A stretch of DNA of 6,465 bases from an uncultured bacterium (GTDB taxonomy: Bacteria; Planctomycetota; UBA1135; UBA2386), in the NCBI GenBank assembly GCA_938003515.1, contig CALKYL010000452.1, positions 1 to 6,465 on the forward strand. The letters are read 5' to 3'. The notes beneath the pieces are model-generated. The model worked only from the letters and a program-made list of their open reading frames with translations. It made no database searches and had not been told where the DNA came from. The first letter of the stretch is position 1; every line of letters starts with the position of its first letter. The translations under genes were made by a program, and so were the position numbers. Shown piece by piece: positions 1 through 5,291 of this stretch.

Positions 1-1
1 C

Positions 2-1033
2 CTTGCGGCCGTCTTCCTCGAGCCCGTGAATCGGCGTGGCGACTTCATGTCCAACCAGTTCATGGCGAGCGGCACGTCGCCGCTGGCGTCGCTGCTGCGC
101 GGTCGCGTGCCGTCCGGGAGCGACGTCAACCCGCTCGCGGCGATGCTCGTGCGGCCGCGGCTCGCGCCGCCCGGGCTGGCGGCGGTCGCGGAGCGCCTGG
201 ACGCGCTCGACCTGTCGTGGCGCGGCGCGCTCGACGACGACCTGCTCGCCTTCTTCCACCCCGACACGCTGCGCGCGCTCGAAGCGCTGCGCGCGTATTT
301 CCTGCGCCGCGACCTCGACGGCGAGCTCGACCCGGTCGACGACTGGCTCCGCATGGTCTGCGTCAACCGGCTGACCGGACACTCGCCCGGGTTCTTCTCC
401 GTCTACACGCTGCCGCCCAACCAGGCGACGTCGCCGGCGTCCCAGCGGCGCATCAACGCGCGCCGCGGCCAGTCCCCGCCGCCGCGCGACGTACGCGCGA
501 TCGTGCTGCGCAAGTCGAAGGCGCTGCTGAAGGACGTAGATCCGGAATTCGCGGCGAGGACCGGGGCGCTCGCCCGACGCGCCGTGCTCGGCACCGGGCC
601 GGCCGCGGCCACGCCCGAACTCGCCGACGGGTCCGTGGAGCTCGTCGTGACGTCGCCGCCGTTCCTCGACGTCGTGCACTACGCGGCCGACAACTGGCTG
701 CGCTGCTGGTTCTGCGGCATCGACCCGGCGCGGGTGTCGGTGACCATGGCGCGCACGGTCGACGCGTGGCGGCGCGCGATGGCCGAGGTGTTCGCCGAGC
801 TGCACCGCGTCGTTCGGCCGGGCGGCCACGTCGCCTTCGAGGTCGGGGAGGTGCGCGGCGGCACCGTGCAGCTCGAGCGCGCGGTCGTGCCGGCGGCGAC
901 GTCCGCCGGCTTCGCGCCGGAGCTGGTGCTGATCCACTCGCAGGACTTCACCAAGACGGCGAACTGCTGGGGCGTCGCCAACAACCGGCGCGGCACCAAC
1001 ACCAATCGCGTCGTCGTGCTGCGGCGCGCCTGA
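2..1033 (+). CDS. SAM-dependent DNA methyltransferase-like protein, 5'-truncated by the window edge
   Basis: Probably transfers a methyl group from S-adenosylmethionine to an amino group of a DNA base (N4-cytosine or N6-adenine class). The reading frame is open to the first base. A GTG at 26 could serve as a start, but the in-frame residues before it (LAAVFLEP) look like part of the domain, and motif I lies only about 10 residues after that GTG, so the true start is probably outside the window. Numbering from the GTG, residues 12-17 (FMASGT) resemble the FxGxG SAM-binding motif I, followed by an acidic motif (DVNPLA, 33-38). TSPPF at 209-213 is the catalytic SPPY/F-type motif IV, followed by a YAADNWLRCWF segment; a GGHVAFEVGEVR strand lies near 266. 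Motif I before motif IV excludes the beta order. Motif I is degenerate: Ala replaces the first Gly, and Asn-Gln precedes the Phe where Asp-Pro is usual. No restriction or target-recognition partner is visible. The family is fairly sure; target and activity are unknown. Confidence 0.75.
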   Translation, partial: LAAVFLEPVNRRGDFMSNQFMASGTSPLASLLRGRVPSGSDVNPLAAMLVRPRLAPPGLAAVAERLDALDLSWRGALDDDLLAFFHPDTLRALEALRAYFLRRDLDGELDPVDDWLRMVCVNRLTGHSPGFFSVYTLPPNQATSPASQRRINARRGQSPPPRDVRAIVLRKSKALLKDVDPEFAARTGALARRAVLGTGPAAATPELADGSVELVVTSPPFLDVVHYAADNWLRCWFCGIDPARVSVTMARTVDAWRRAMAEVFAELHRVVRPGGHVAFEVGEVRGGTVQLERAVVPAATSAGFAPELVLIHSQDFTKTANCWGVANNRRGTNTNRVVVLRRA

Positions 1034-1036
1034 GGC

Positions 1037-1059
1037 CGTCGGGCCGCGCTCGCCCGGCG
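1037..1059 (+). terminator. GC-rich hairpin in the convergent gap, possible terminator
   Basis: CGTCGGGC (1037-1044) can pair with GCCCGGCG (1052-1059), giving an 8-bp stem with one G-T wobble around a 7-nt loop. It fills the 27-bp gap between the stop codons of the methyltransferase gene (+) and the thioredoxin-fold gene (-). The wobble pairs only in the + transcript. No T-run follows on either strand, so it is not a classical intrinsic terminator. The position is the main argument, and such hairpins are easily found by chance at this GC content. Confidence 0.3.
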
Positions 1060-1060
1060 C

Positions 1061-2095
1061 TCACTTCCTGGCGTGCGTAGGGCAGGCCTTCTCGGCCGCG
1101 CGGCAGTAGTTGCACTTGTGCTCGTAGCCGAGCATGCCGCTCTTCTCGAGCTCCTTTTCGCGGTCGCGCGCGGCCCTGCCGGCCTTCGTGCGGCGCATGC
1201 GCTTGCCGAGCTCCGTGTAGATCTCGTGCGCGCCGTCGAAGTCGTAGTCGGCTTCCTTGCGTCTGGCCTCGTCGTACTTCTGCCCGGCCTCGACCTCCTG
1301 CCGGTTGGTCTTCGACGCCATCAGCTCCTCGACCCGCGCCGCGGCCTTGTCGGCGCCGGGCACGCCCTTGTAGAGGCGGGACAGCGGTTCGAGCTGCGAC
1401 CACTCGGCGTAGACGTCCTCCGCCTCGGCGGCCGCCGCGGCTTCGGCCAGCGCGGCCGCGACGTGCTGCTCCACCGCTTCGTTCCATCCGCGCGCCTGCT
1501 CCTGCGCGGCCGGGGACAGCTCGCCCTTGTCGAGCAGCTTCTTCGTCAGCGCGTAGGCTTCGCCGAACTGCTCGCCCACCCGGAGCGTGTGCACCTCACC
1601 GAGCCCGGCGCGCACGGAGGCCGGCCGCGCCCCCATCAGCAGCTTGTCGAGCTGCGTCTTCGGGACCTCGTCGGGCCGGCCGCGCCACGCGATCTTGCCC
1701 TCCTTGTCGATCAGGAACGCGTACGGGATCAGCCGCACTTCGTAGCCCGGATACGGGCCGATCGCGACCGGGTGCGCGACGCCGTACTTCTCGTTGTATT
1801 CGGTGACGTCCTTCTCGGGCTCGTTGGTCAGCGCGATGACGACGAGGCCCCGGTCCACCAGCGACGCGTGCATGTCGTTGCGCCGCTTGACGCGGTAGCG
1901 AGACGAGTCGGCGTAGGTCGCCCAGAACTCCAGCAGCACCACCGACCCCTTCAGCTCGGAGAGCTTCTTGTCCGGCATGCCGTCGAAGTGCCAGGTCCTG
2001 GGCCACTCCACGTCGGGCGCGGGCGAACCGACGTCCTGGGCGGCGAGCGGGGCGATGGCGAACACGAGACCGGCGAGGGGGGTCTGGCAGTGCAT
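1061..2095 (-). CDS. Exported TlpA/thioredoxin-fold protein lacking the CxxC active site, with a C-terminal Cys/His cluster
   Basis: 344 residues. The start is firm: ATG at 2095 follows AGGAGAA with a 5-nt spacer. Residues 7-19 are hydrophobic and end in LAAQ/D, a likely Sec signal peptide with little N-terminal charge, so the protein probably acts in the periplasm or outside the cell. Residues about 22-165 resemble a TlpA/AhpC-type thioredoxin fold: SPAPDVEW, LSELKGSVVLLEFWAT (45-60), a RGLVVIALTNE strand (82-92), and Ile-Pro 123-124, matching the fold's cis-proline, before YAFLID. Where TlpA proteins have WCxxC, this one reads Y61-A-D-S-S65, so both catalytic cysteines are gone. Residues about 166-320 are helical, Ala/Glu-rich and possibly TPR-like. 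The tail has C328, C331, C338 and H341 (CxxC-x6-CxxH), with H326 just before. A redox role by the usual mechanism is unlikely; a binding, scaffold or metal-site role is an inference. It may be co-transcribed with the acyl-CoA synthetase 99 bp upstream, or have its own promoter. Confidence 0.85.
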   Translation of the reverse strand: MHCQTPLAGLVFAIAPLAAQDVGSPAPDVEWPRTWHFDGMPDKKLSELKGSVVLLEFWATYADSSRYRVKRRNDMHASLVDRGLVVIALTNEPEKDVTEYNEKYGVAHPVAIGPYPGYEVRLIPYAFLIDKEGKIAWRGRPDEVPKTQLDKLLMGARPASVRAGLGEVHTLRVGEQFGEAYALTKKLLDKGELSPAAQEQARGWNEAVEQHVAAALAEAAAAAEAEDVYAEWSQLEPLSRLYKGVPGADKAAARVEELMASKTNRQEVEAGQKYDEARRKEADYDFDGAHEIYTELGKRMRRTKAGRAARDREKELEKSGMLGYEHKCNYCRAAEKACPTHARK

Positions 2096-2100
2096 GCAGC

Positions 2101-2107
2101 TTCTCCT
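2101..2107 (-). promoter_or_regulatory. Shine-Dalgarno site of the thioredoxin-fold gene
   Basis: On the minus strand AGGAGAA is followed by GCTGC (5 nt) and then ATG at 2095. This is one of only two clear ribosome binding sites in the window and fixes the start of the gene. The acyl-CoA synthetase and truC-like genes have no comparable site. Confidence 0.7.
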
Positions 2108-2194
2108 GGGCCGCGATCCTAGCGGTTCTGCGGCCGGTCCGGAGGAGGGGCGCCTGCGTCGGCGCGGAAAGAATGCCTGCGCAGGTAGTGGCGT

Positions 2195-3721
2195 TCAGGT
2201 CTCGGAGCGGGCGAGTTCGTCGCGGATCGCGGCCTTCCGGATCTTGCCCGAGCCGGTGCGCGGCAGCGCGTCGACCAACGCGATCCGCTTCGGCGCCTTG
2301 AACGCGGCGATGCGCTCGCGGCAGAACGCGATCAGGTCGTCGGGGGTGGCTTCGTGGCCCGGCCGCGGGACCACCGCGGCGACGACGCGTTCGCCCCAGG
2401 TCGCGTCCGGCACGCCGACGACGGCGCACTCGAGGACCGCCGGATGCTCGTGCAGGACGTGCTCGACCTCCACCGAGTAGACGGTCTCGCCGCCCGTCTT
2501 GATGACGTCCTTGATGCGGTCGACGATGTCCACGAAGCCGTGGGCGTCGATCGTCGCGAGGTCGCCGGTGCGGAGGAATCCGTCGGCGTCGAACGCCGCC
2601 GCCGTCGCCGCCGGATCGCGCCAGTAGCCGGGCGTCACGTTCGGGCCGCGCACCCGGATCTCGCCGACGGCGCGGCCGTCGCGCGGCACGTCGCGGCCGT
2701 CGGCGTCGACGACGCGCAGCTCGACGCCGCGGAACGCGCGCCCGGTCTTGCACTTCCACGGCAGCTGCTCGGCGGCCGGGAGCCGCCGCAGCTCCGGCGG
2801 CAGCAGGCTCATCGTCAGATACGGGCTCGTCTCGGTCATGCCGTAGGTCTGGGCGTAGTCGCAGCCGAAGGTCGCCAGCACGCGGCGCACGACGTCGGGC
2901 GCGATCGGCGCGCCGCCGCTGAGCACCAGCCGGAGCGCGTAGTCGCGATCGCCCGCGTCGGGCTCGGCGACCATGCGCGTCAGCATCGTCGGCACGAGGT
3001 TGGTGATCGTCACGCGCGCGTCGCGGAGCAGATCGAGCGCGTGGCCCGGAGTGAACCTGGGCAGGAACACGTGGAGGCCGCCGACGGCGGTCACGGCGAA
3101 GGTCGCCCACGCGTCGGCGAGGTGGAACATCGGCGCCACGTGGGCCCAGACGTCGCTCGGTCGCAGGCGCAGTTCCCGCACCGCGGCGAGCGCGTGCGCG
3201 GTGACGTTGTGATGGGTCAGCACGACGCCCTTCGGCGAGCCGGTGGTGCCGCTCGTGTAGTAGAGCTGCGCCGGCTCCCGCGCGGCGGCGAGGCGGGGGG
3301 CGAACGGCGTCGGGGATCCGGCGCGCAGCGCGGCCAGGTCGACCGCGCCGAGCGGCAGGCGCGCGCCGAGCTCGCGCGCGATCCCGCCGTGCGCCTCGTC
3401 GTGGAGCAGCACGCGCGCTTCGCAGTGCGCGAGGATGCGCCGGAGCTCGTCGGCCGAGAGCCGCGTGTTCAGCGACACCAGCACCGCGCCCGCCGCCGGC
3501 GCCGCGAAGTAGACGAGCCAGTGCGCGACGTCGTTGGGGAGCAGGCACGCGACCCGGTCGCCGGGGCCCACGCGGCGGGCGGCGAGCTCGGCGGCCAGCG
3601 CGCCGGCCGCGTCGGCCGCCTGCCGGTAGTCGAGTCGTTCGCCGCCGCTCTGCAGCGCGACCCGGTGCGGTCGTCTGCGGGCGGCGTGCGCGAGCAGGTG
3701 CCAGACGTTCACGTGCGCCAT
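2195..3721 (-). CDS. AMP-forming acyl-CoA synthetase (fatty-acid/carboxylate-CoA ligase)
   Basis: 508 residues, full length for an ANL-superfamily ligase. It activates a carboxylic acid with ATP to an acyl-adenylate and then transfers the acyl group to CoA, most likely in the cytoplasm. All core motifs are present: the phosphate-binding loop YYTSGTTGSPKG (154-165), SGGAPI (268-273), YGMTE (293-297), TGDL (385-388), the hinge DRIKD (401-405) followed by KTGGETVYSVEVE, and PRTGSGKI with the C-terminal catalytic Lys at 493. The N-terminal AMP-binding domain spans about 1-400 and the mobile C-terminal domain 405-508. ATG at 3721 is chosen because the conserved N-terminus (WHLLAHAARRRPHRVAL) begins immediately after it. 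A TTG at 3784 would add 21 poorly conserved residues and cross the divergent promoter region. No Shine-Dalgarno site is seen. The substrate cannot be read from the sequence; medium- or long-chain fatty acids or aromatic acids are possible. It is transcribed divergently from the truC-like gene. Confidence 0.93.
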   Translation of the reverse strand: MAHVNVWHLLAHAARRRPHRVALQSGGERLDYRQAADAAGALAAELAARRVGPGDRVACLLPNDVAHWLVYFAAPAAGAVLVSLNTRLSADELRRILAHCEARVLLHDEAHGGIARELGARLPLGAVDLAALRAGSPTPFAPRLAAAREPAQLYYTSGTTGSPKGVVLTHHNVTAHALAAVRELRLRPSDVWAHVAPMFHLADAWATFAVTAVGGLHVFLPRFTPGHALDLLRDARVTITNLVPTMLTRMVAEPDAGDRDYALRLVLSGGAPIAPDVVRRVLATFGCDYAQTYGMTETSPYLTMSLLPPELRRLPAAEQLPWKCKTGRAFRGVELRVVDADGRDVPRDGRAVGEIRVRGPNVTPGYWRDPAATAAAFDADGFLRTGDLATIDAHGFVDIVDRIKDVIKTGGETVYSVEVEHVLHEHPAVLECAVVGVPDATWGERVVAAVVPRPGHEATPDDLIAFCRERIAAFKAPKRIALVDALPRTGSGKIRKAAIRDELARSET

Positions 3722-3725
3722 CGAA

Positions 3726-3739
3726 GCGCGCCGGCGCGC
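3726..3739. promoter_or_regulatory. 14-bp perfect palindrome next to the acyl-CoA synthetase start
   Basis: GCGCGCCGGCGCGC reads the same on both strands and ends 4 bp upstream of the ATG at 3721, in the 74-bp divergent region. The position suits an operator or a hairpin in the 5' leader of the ligase mRNA. It consists only of G and C in a GC-rich genome, so chance is a real alternative. Confidence 0.3.
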
Positions 3740-3740
3740 C

Positions 3741-3762
3741 GTTGTCGCGAACGAGGTTGTCG
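3741..3762. repeat. Pair of 7-bp direct repeats in the divergent intergenic region
   Basis: GTTGTCG occurs at 3741-3747 and again at 3756-3762, a 15-bp period (CGACAAC twice on the minus strand). Both copies lie between the divergent acyl-CoA synthetase and truC-like genes. They could be half-sites for a regulator or coincidence; nothing in the sequence decides this. Confidence 0.25.
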
Positions 3763-3785
3763 AGGCGCGGGGGACCCGGTCCAAT
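3757..3785 (+). promoter_or_regulatory. Weak sigma-70-type promoter candidate for the truC-glycosyltransferase cluster
   Basis: TTGTCG (3757-3762, 4 of 6 matches to TTGACA) and TCCAAT (3780-3785, 4 of 6 matches to TATAAT) are separated by 17 bp. Transcription would begin near 3792, only a few bases before the ATG at 3796. This would give a nearly leaderless mRNA and fits the absence of a Shine-Dalgarno site. An interrupted inverted repeat GGACC-C-GGTCC (3772-3782) overlaps the -10 element and could be an operator. Each match alone is weak. Confidence 0.25.
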
Positions 3786-3795
3786 CCGCCGGCCG

Positions 3796-4527
3796 ATGGG
3801 CGAGACCGAACGTGACGACGCCGCGACGGCGCCCCCGGAGGCGCCGAGGGTGCTCCACCTCGACGAGGAGTTCGTCGCCGTCAGCAAGCCGAGCGGCCTC
3901 CTGGTCCATCGCGACGAGCACCACCCCGACGCGCCGGCCGCGCTGCAGCTCGTGCGCGACCGCCTCGGACGCTTCCTGTTCCCGTTCCACCGGCTCGATC
4001 GCGCGACGTCCGGCATCCTGCTGTTCGCGTTCTCGTCGGCCGCCGCGGCCGCGCTGCAGCAGCGTCTGGCCGCCGCCGACGCCGAGAAGGAATACGTCGC
4101 GCTGATGCGCTTCCCTGGCAGCGGCCGCGACCTGCCGGCCGCCTGGACCTGCAGCCGGCCGCTGACCGACGACAAGGACGTCGCGCGCGAGAGCCGCACG
4201 GACTTCGCCGTGCTCGAGGCGTACGACCGCTGCGCGCTCGCGCGCTGCCGCCCCGCCACCGGCCGCTACCTCCAGATCCGCCGCCACGCCAACCACAGCG
4301 GCCGGCACGTGCTCGGCGACACGACGCACGGCAAGGGCCGCATCAACGCGCTGTTCCGCGCGCGCTTCGGGCTCGACCGGCTGTTCCTGCACCTGCGCAG
4401 GGTCGAACTCCGCCATCCGTCGCGCGACGAACGCGTCGTCGTCGAGGACCCGTTGCCCCCAGAGCTGACCGCCGTGCTCGACCGGCTGCGCGCCGGGCTC
4501 CCGCCGTGCCCCGCATCGCCCTCGTAA
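3796..4527 (+). CDS. truC: RluA-family pseudouridine synthase, TruC-like (tRNA pseudouridine-65 synthase)
   Basis: 243 residues, close to the roughly 260 of E. coli TruC, which converts a uridine at position 65 of certain tRNAs to pseudouridine. Motif I is LHLDEEFVAVSKPSGLLVHR (20-39). The catalytic motif HRLDRATSG (65-73) carries the nucleophilic Asp68. EKEYVAL (97-103) and TGRYLQIRRH (155-164) complete the core, followed by LGDTTHGKGRIN (173-184) and a late FGLDRLFLH segment. KPSG-x-LVHR, the QLVRDRLG segment before HRLDR, and GD-x-x-HG followed by Arg/Asn resemble TruC more than RluA, RluC or RluD. No N-terminal S4 domain is present. In the GR-x-HQ-type motif the usual His is Leu159. ATG at 3796 is the best start; a TTG at 3742 would add 18 basic, unconserved residues. 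No Shine-Dalgarno site is seen. It is the first gene of a tight + cluster. The family is certain; the TruC assignment is likely but rests on motif resemblance. Confidence 0.88.
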   Translation: MGETERDDAATAPPEAPRVLHLDEEFVAVSKPSGLLVHRDEHHPDAPAALQLVRDRLGRFLFPFHRLDRATSGILLFAFSSAAAAALQQRLAAADAEKEYVALMRFPGSGRDLPAAWTCSRPLTDDKDVARESRTDFAVLEAYDRCALARCRPATGRYLQIRRHANHSGRHVLGDTTHGKGRINALFRARFGLDRLFLHLRRVELRHPSRDERVVVEDPLPPELTAVLDRLRAGLPPCPASPS

Positions 4528-5291
4528 CGCTGGTCAACGACCGCGCGCAGTTCGCGGCGTGCGAGGCGTCGCTGCGGCGCGACCTGCCGCAGCTGCCCGC
4601 TTGGGTCGTCGTCGAGCCGAACGCGCGCGGCTGGAACGCCGCGCAGGGTCTCAACCACGGCATCGACCAGGTCGACGCCGACTGGGTCGTCTGCGTGCAC
4701 CAGGACGTCTTGTTCCCCGCCGGCACGTGGCGGCGCCTCGTCGAGGCGCTCGCGGGCGCCGCCGCCGACGTCGCCCTCGCCGGGCCGGTCGGCTGCGACC
4801 GCGCTGGCCGCTACCGGGGCCACATCGTCGACCCCAACGGCCACTGCTACTGGCCGGCCCTGCCGAGCGAGGTGCTGACGCTCGACGAGGTGCTGATCGC
4901 GGTGCGCAAGGACACGGGGCTGCGCTTCGACCCGGCGGTCCCGGGGTTCCACTGCTATGGCACCGCGCTGTGCCTCGAAGCGGATCGGCGCGGCCTGCGC
5001 GCCCTCGCGGTCGACGCGCCGATCGTGCACCTGTCGACCGGCAGGATCGACGAGCACTACGAACGCGCGGCGCGATGGCTGATGGAGACGTGGGGTCCGC
5101 GGCACGGCCACGTGCTGCCGACGCCGGCGATGCTGTTGCAGGACGACGATCGCGCCGGCCTGCTCCGGCGGCTCTTGTTCCGCTGGCGCCGGCGGCGCGA
5201 CCGGCTCGCCCGCAACACGAACCGGTGCCCCGACGGCGACTGCGCCGCGCGCAGGGAGGCGGCCGCGGTCGTTCGGGAGCGGAGCGGCTGA
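4506..5291 (+). CDS. Glycosyltransferase family 2-like protein
   Basis: 261 residues, GTG start at 4506, overlapping the truC-like gene by 22 nt in another frame. The overlap implies co-transcription and probably coupled translation. It begins directly with the first strand of a GT-A fold (PRIALVTLVNDR). It then has VVVEPNARGWNAAQGLNHGI (34-53), a WVVCVHQDVLFP segment (60-71) at the position of the usual DxD nucleotide-sugar/metal site, and LRFDPAVPGFHCYGTALCLEA (about 139-159) near the acceptor side, followed by a PIVHLSTGR strand. The HQDV form is typical of a GT2-like subfamily I associate with Pfam Glyco_tranf_2_5. The last 40 residues are very basic (FRWRRRRDRLAR) and could bind membrane surfaces or nucleic acid. 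No signal peptide or transmembrane helix is seen, so it is probably cytosolic and may modify a glycan precursor. Donor and acceptor are unknown. The GTG start fits the domain boundary, though no strong ribosome binding site precedes it. Confidence 0.8.
   Translation: MPRIALVTLVNDRAQFAACEASLRRDLPQLPAWVVVEPNARGWNAAQGLNHGIDQVDADWVVCVHQDVLFPAGTWRRLVEALAGAAADVALAGPVGCDRAGRYRGHIVDPNGHCYWPALPSEVLTLDEVLIAVRKDTGLRFDPAVPGFHCYGTALCLEADRRGLRALAVDAPIVHLSTGRIDEHYERAARWLMETWGPRHGHVLPTPAMLLQDDDRAGLLRRLLFRWRRRRDRLARNTNRCPDGDCAARREAAAVVRERSG
5281..5284 (+). promoter_or_regulatory. Shine-Dalgarno site of the GT4-like gene inside the preceding gene
   Basis: GGAG, within a run of GGGAGCGGAG, lies 6 nt before the ATG at 5291 and inside the last codons of the upstream glycosyltransferase gene. 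Together with the TGATG stop/start overlap it supports coupled translation of the two genes. Confidence 0.5.

Noticed and set aside
8..22. GCGGCCG and CTCGAG near the left edge as a cloning linker or vector remnant
   Set aside because: The bases read in frame as AAVFLEP, which fits the methyltransferase domain, and no adapter sequence in either orientation is present at this end.
2116..2121. TAGGAT (minus strand) as a -10 element for the thioredoxin-fold gene
   Set aside because: Four of six matches, but no acceptable -35 hexamer at 16-18 bp upstream, so it cannot be supported alone.
2150..2185. Short inverted repeats (GCGCC-6 nt-GGCGC at 2150-2165; CCTGCGCAGG at 2176-2185) as a terminator after the acyl-CoA synthetase
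   Set aside because: The stems are only 5 bp, one has no loop, and no T-run follows on the minus strand. They are expected by chance in such GC-rich DNA.
3722..3784. TTG start at 3784 extending the acyl-CoA synthetase by 21 residues
   Set aside because: The added residues are not family-like, no ribosome binding site precedes it, and it would fill the divergent promoter region. ATG at 3721 sits right before the conserved N-terminus.
3742..3795. TTG start at 3742 extending the truC-like protein by 18 residues
   Set aside because: The extension is Arg/Gly/Pro-rich with no resemblance to the family. ATG at 3796 gives a normal distance to motif I.
1596..4259. Very long minus-strand open frame (887 codons) crossing several genes
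   Set aside because: It is rich in Arg/Ala/Pro low-complexity runs and shows no domain. It overlaps three genes with clear motifs in other frames. Such long shadow frames are expected at very high GC.
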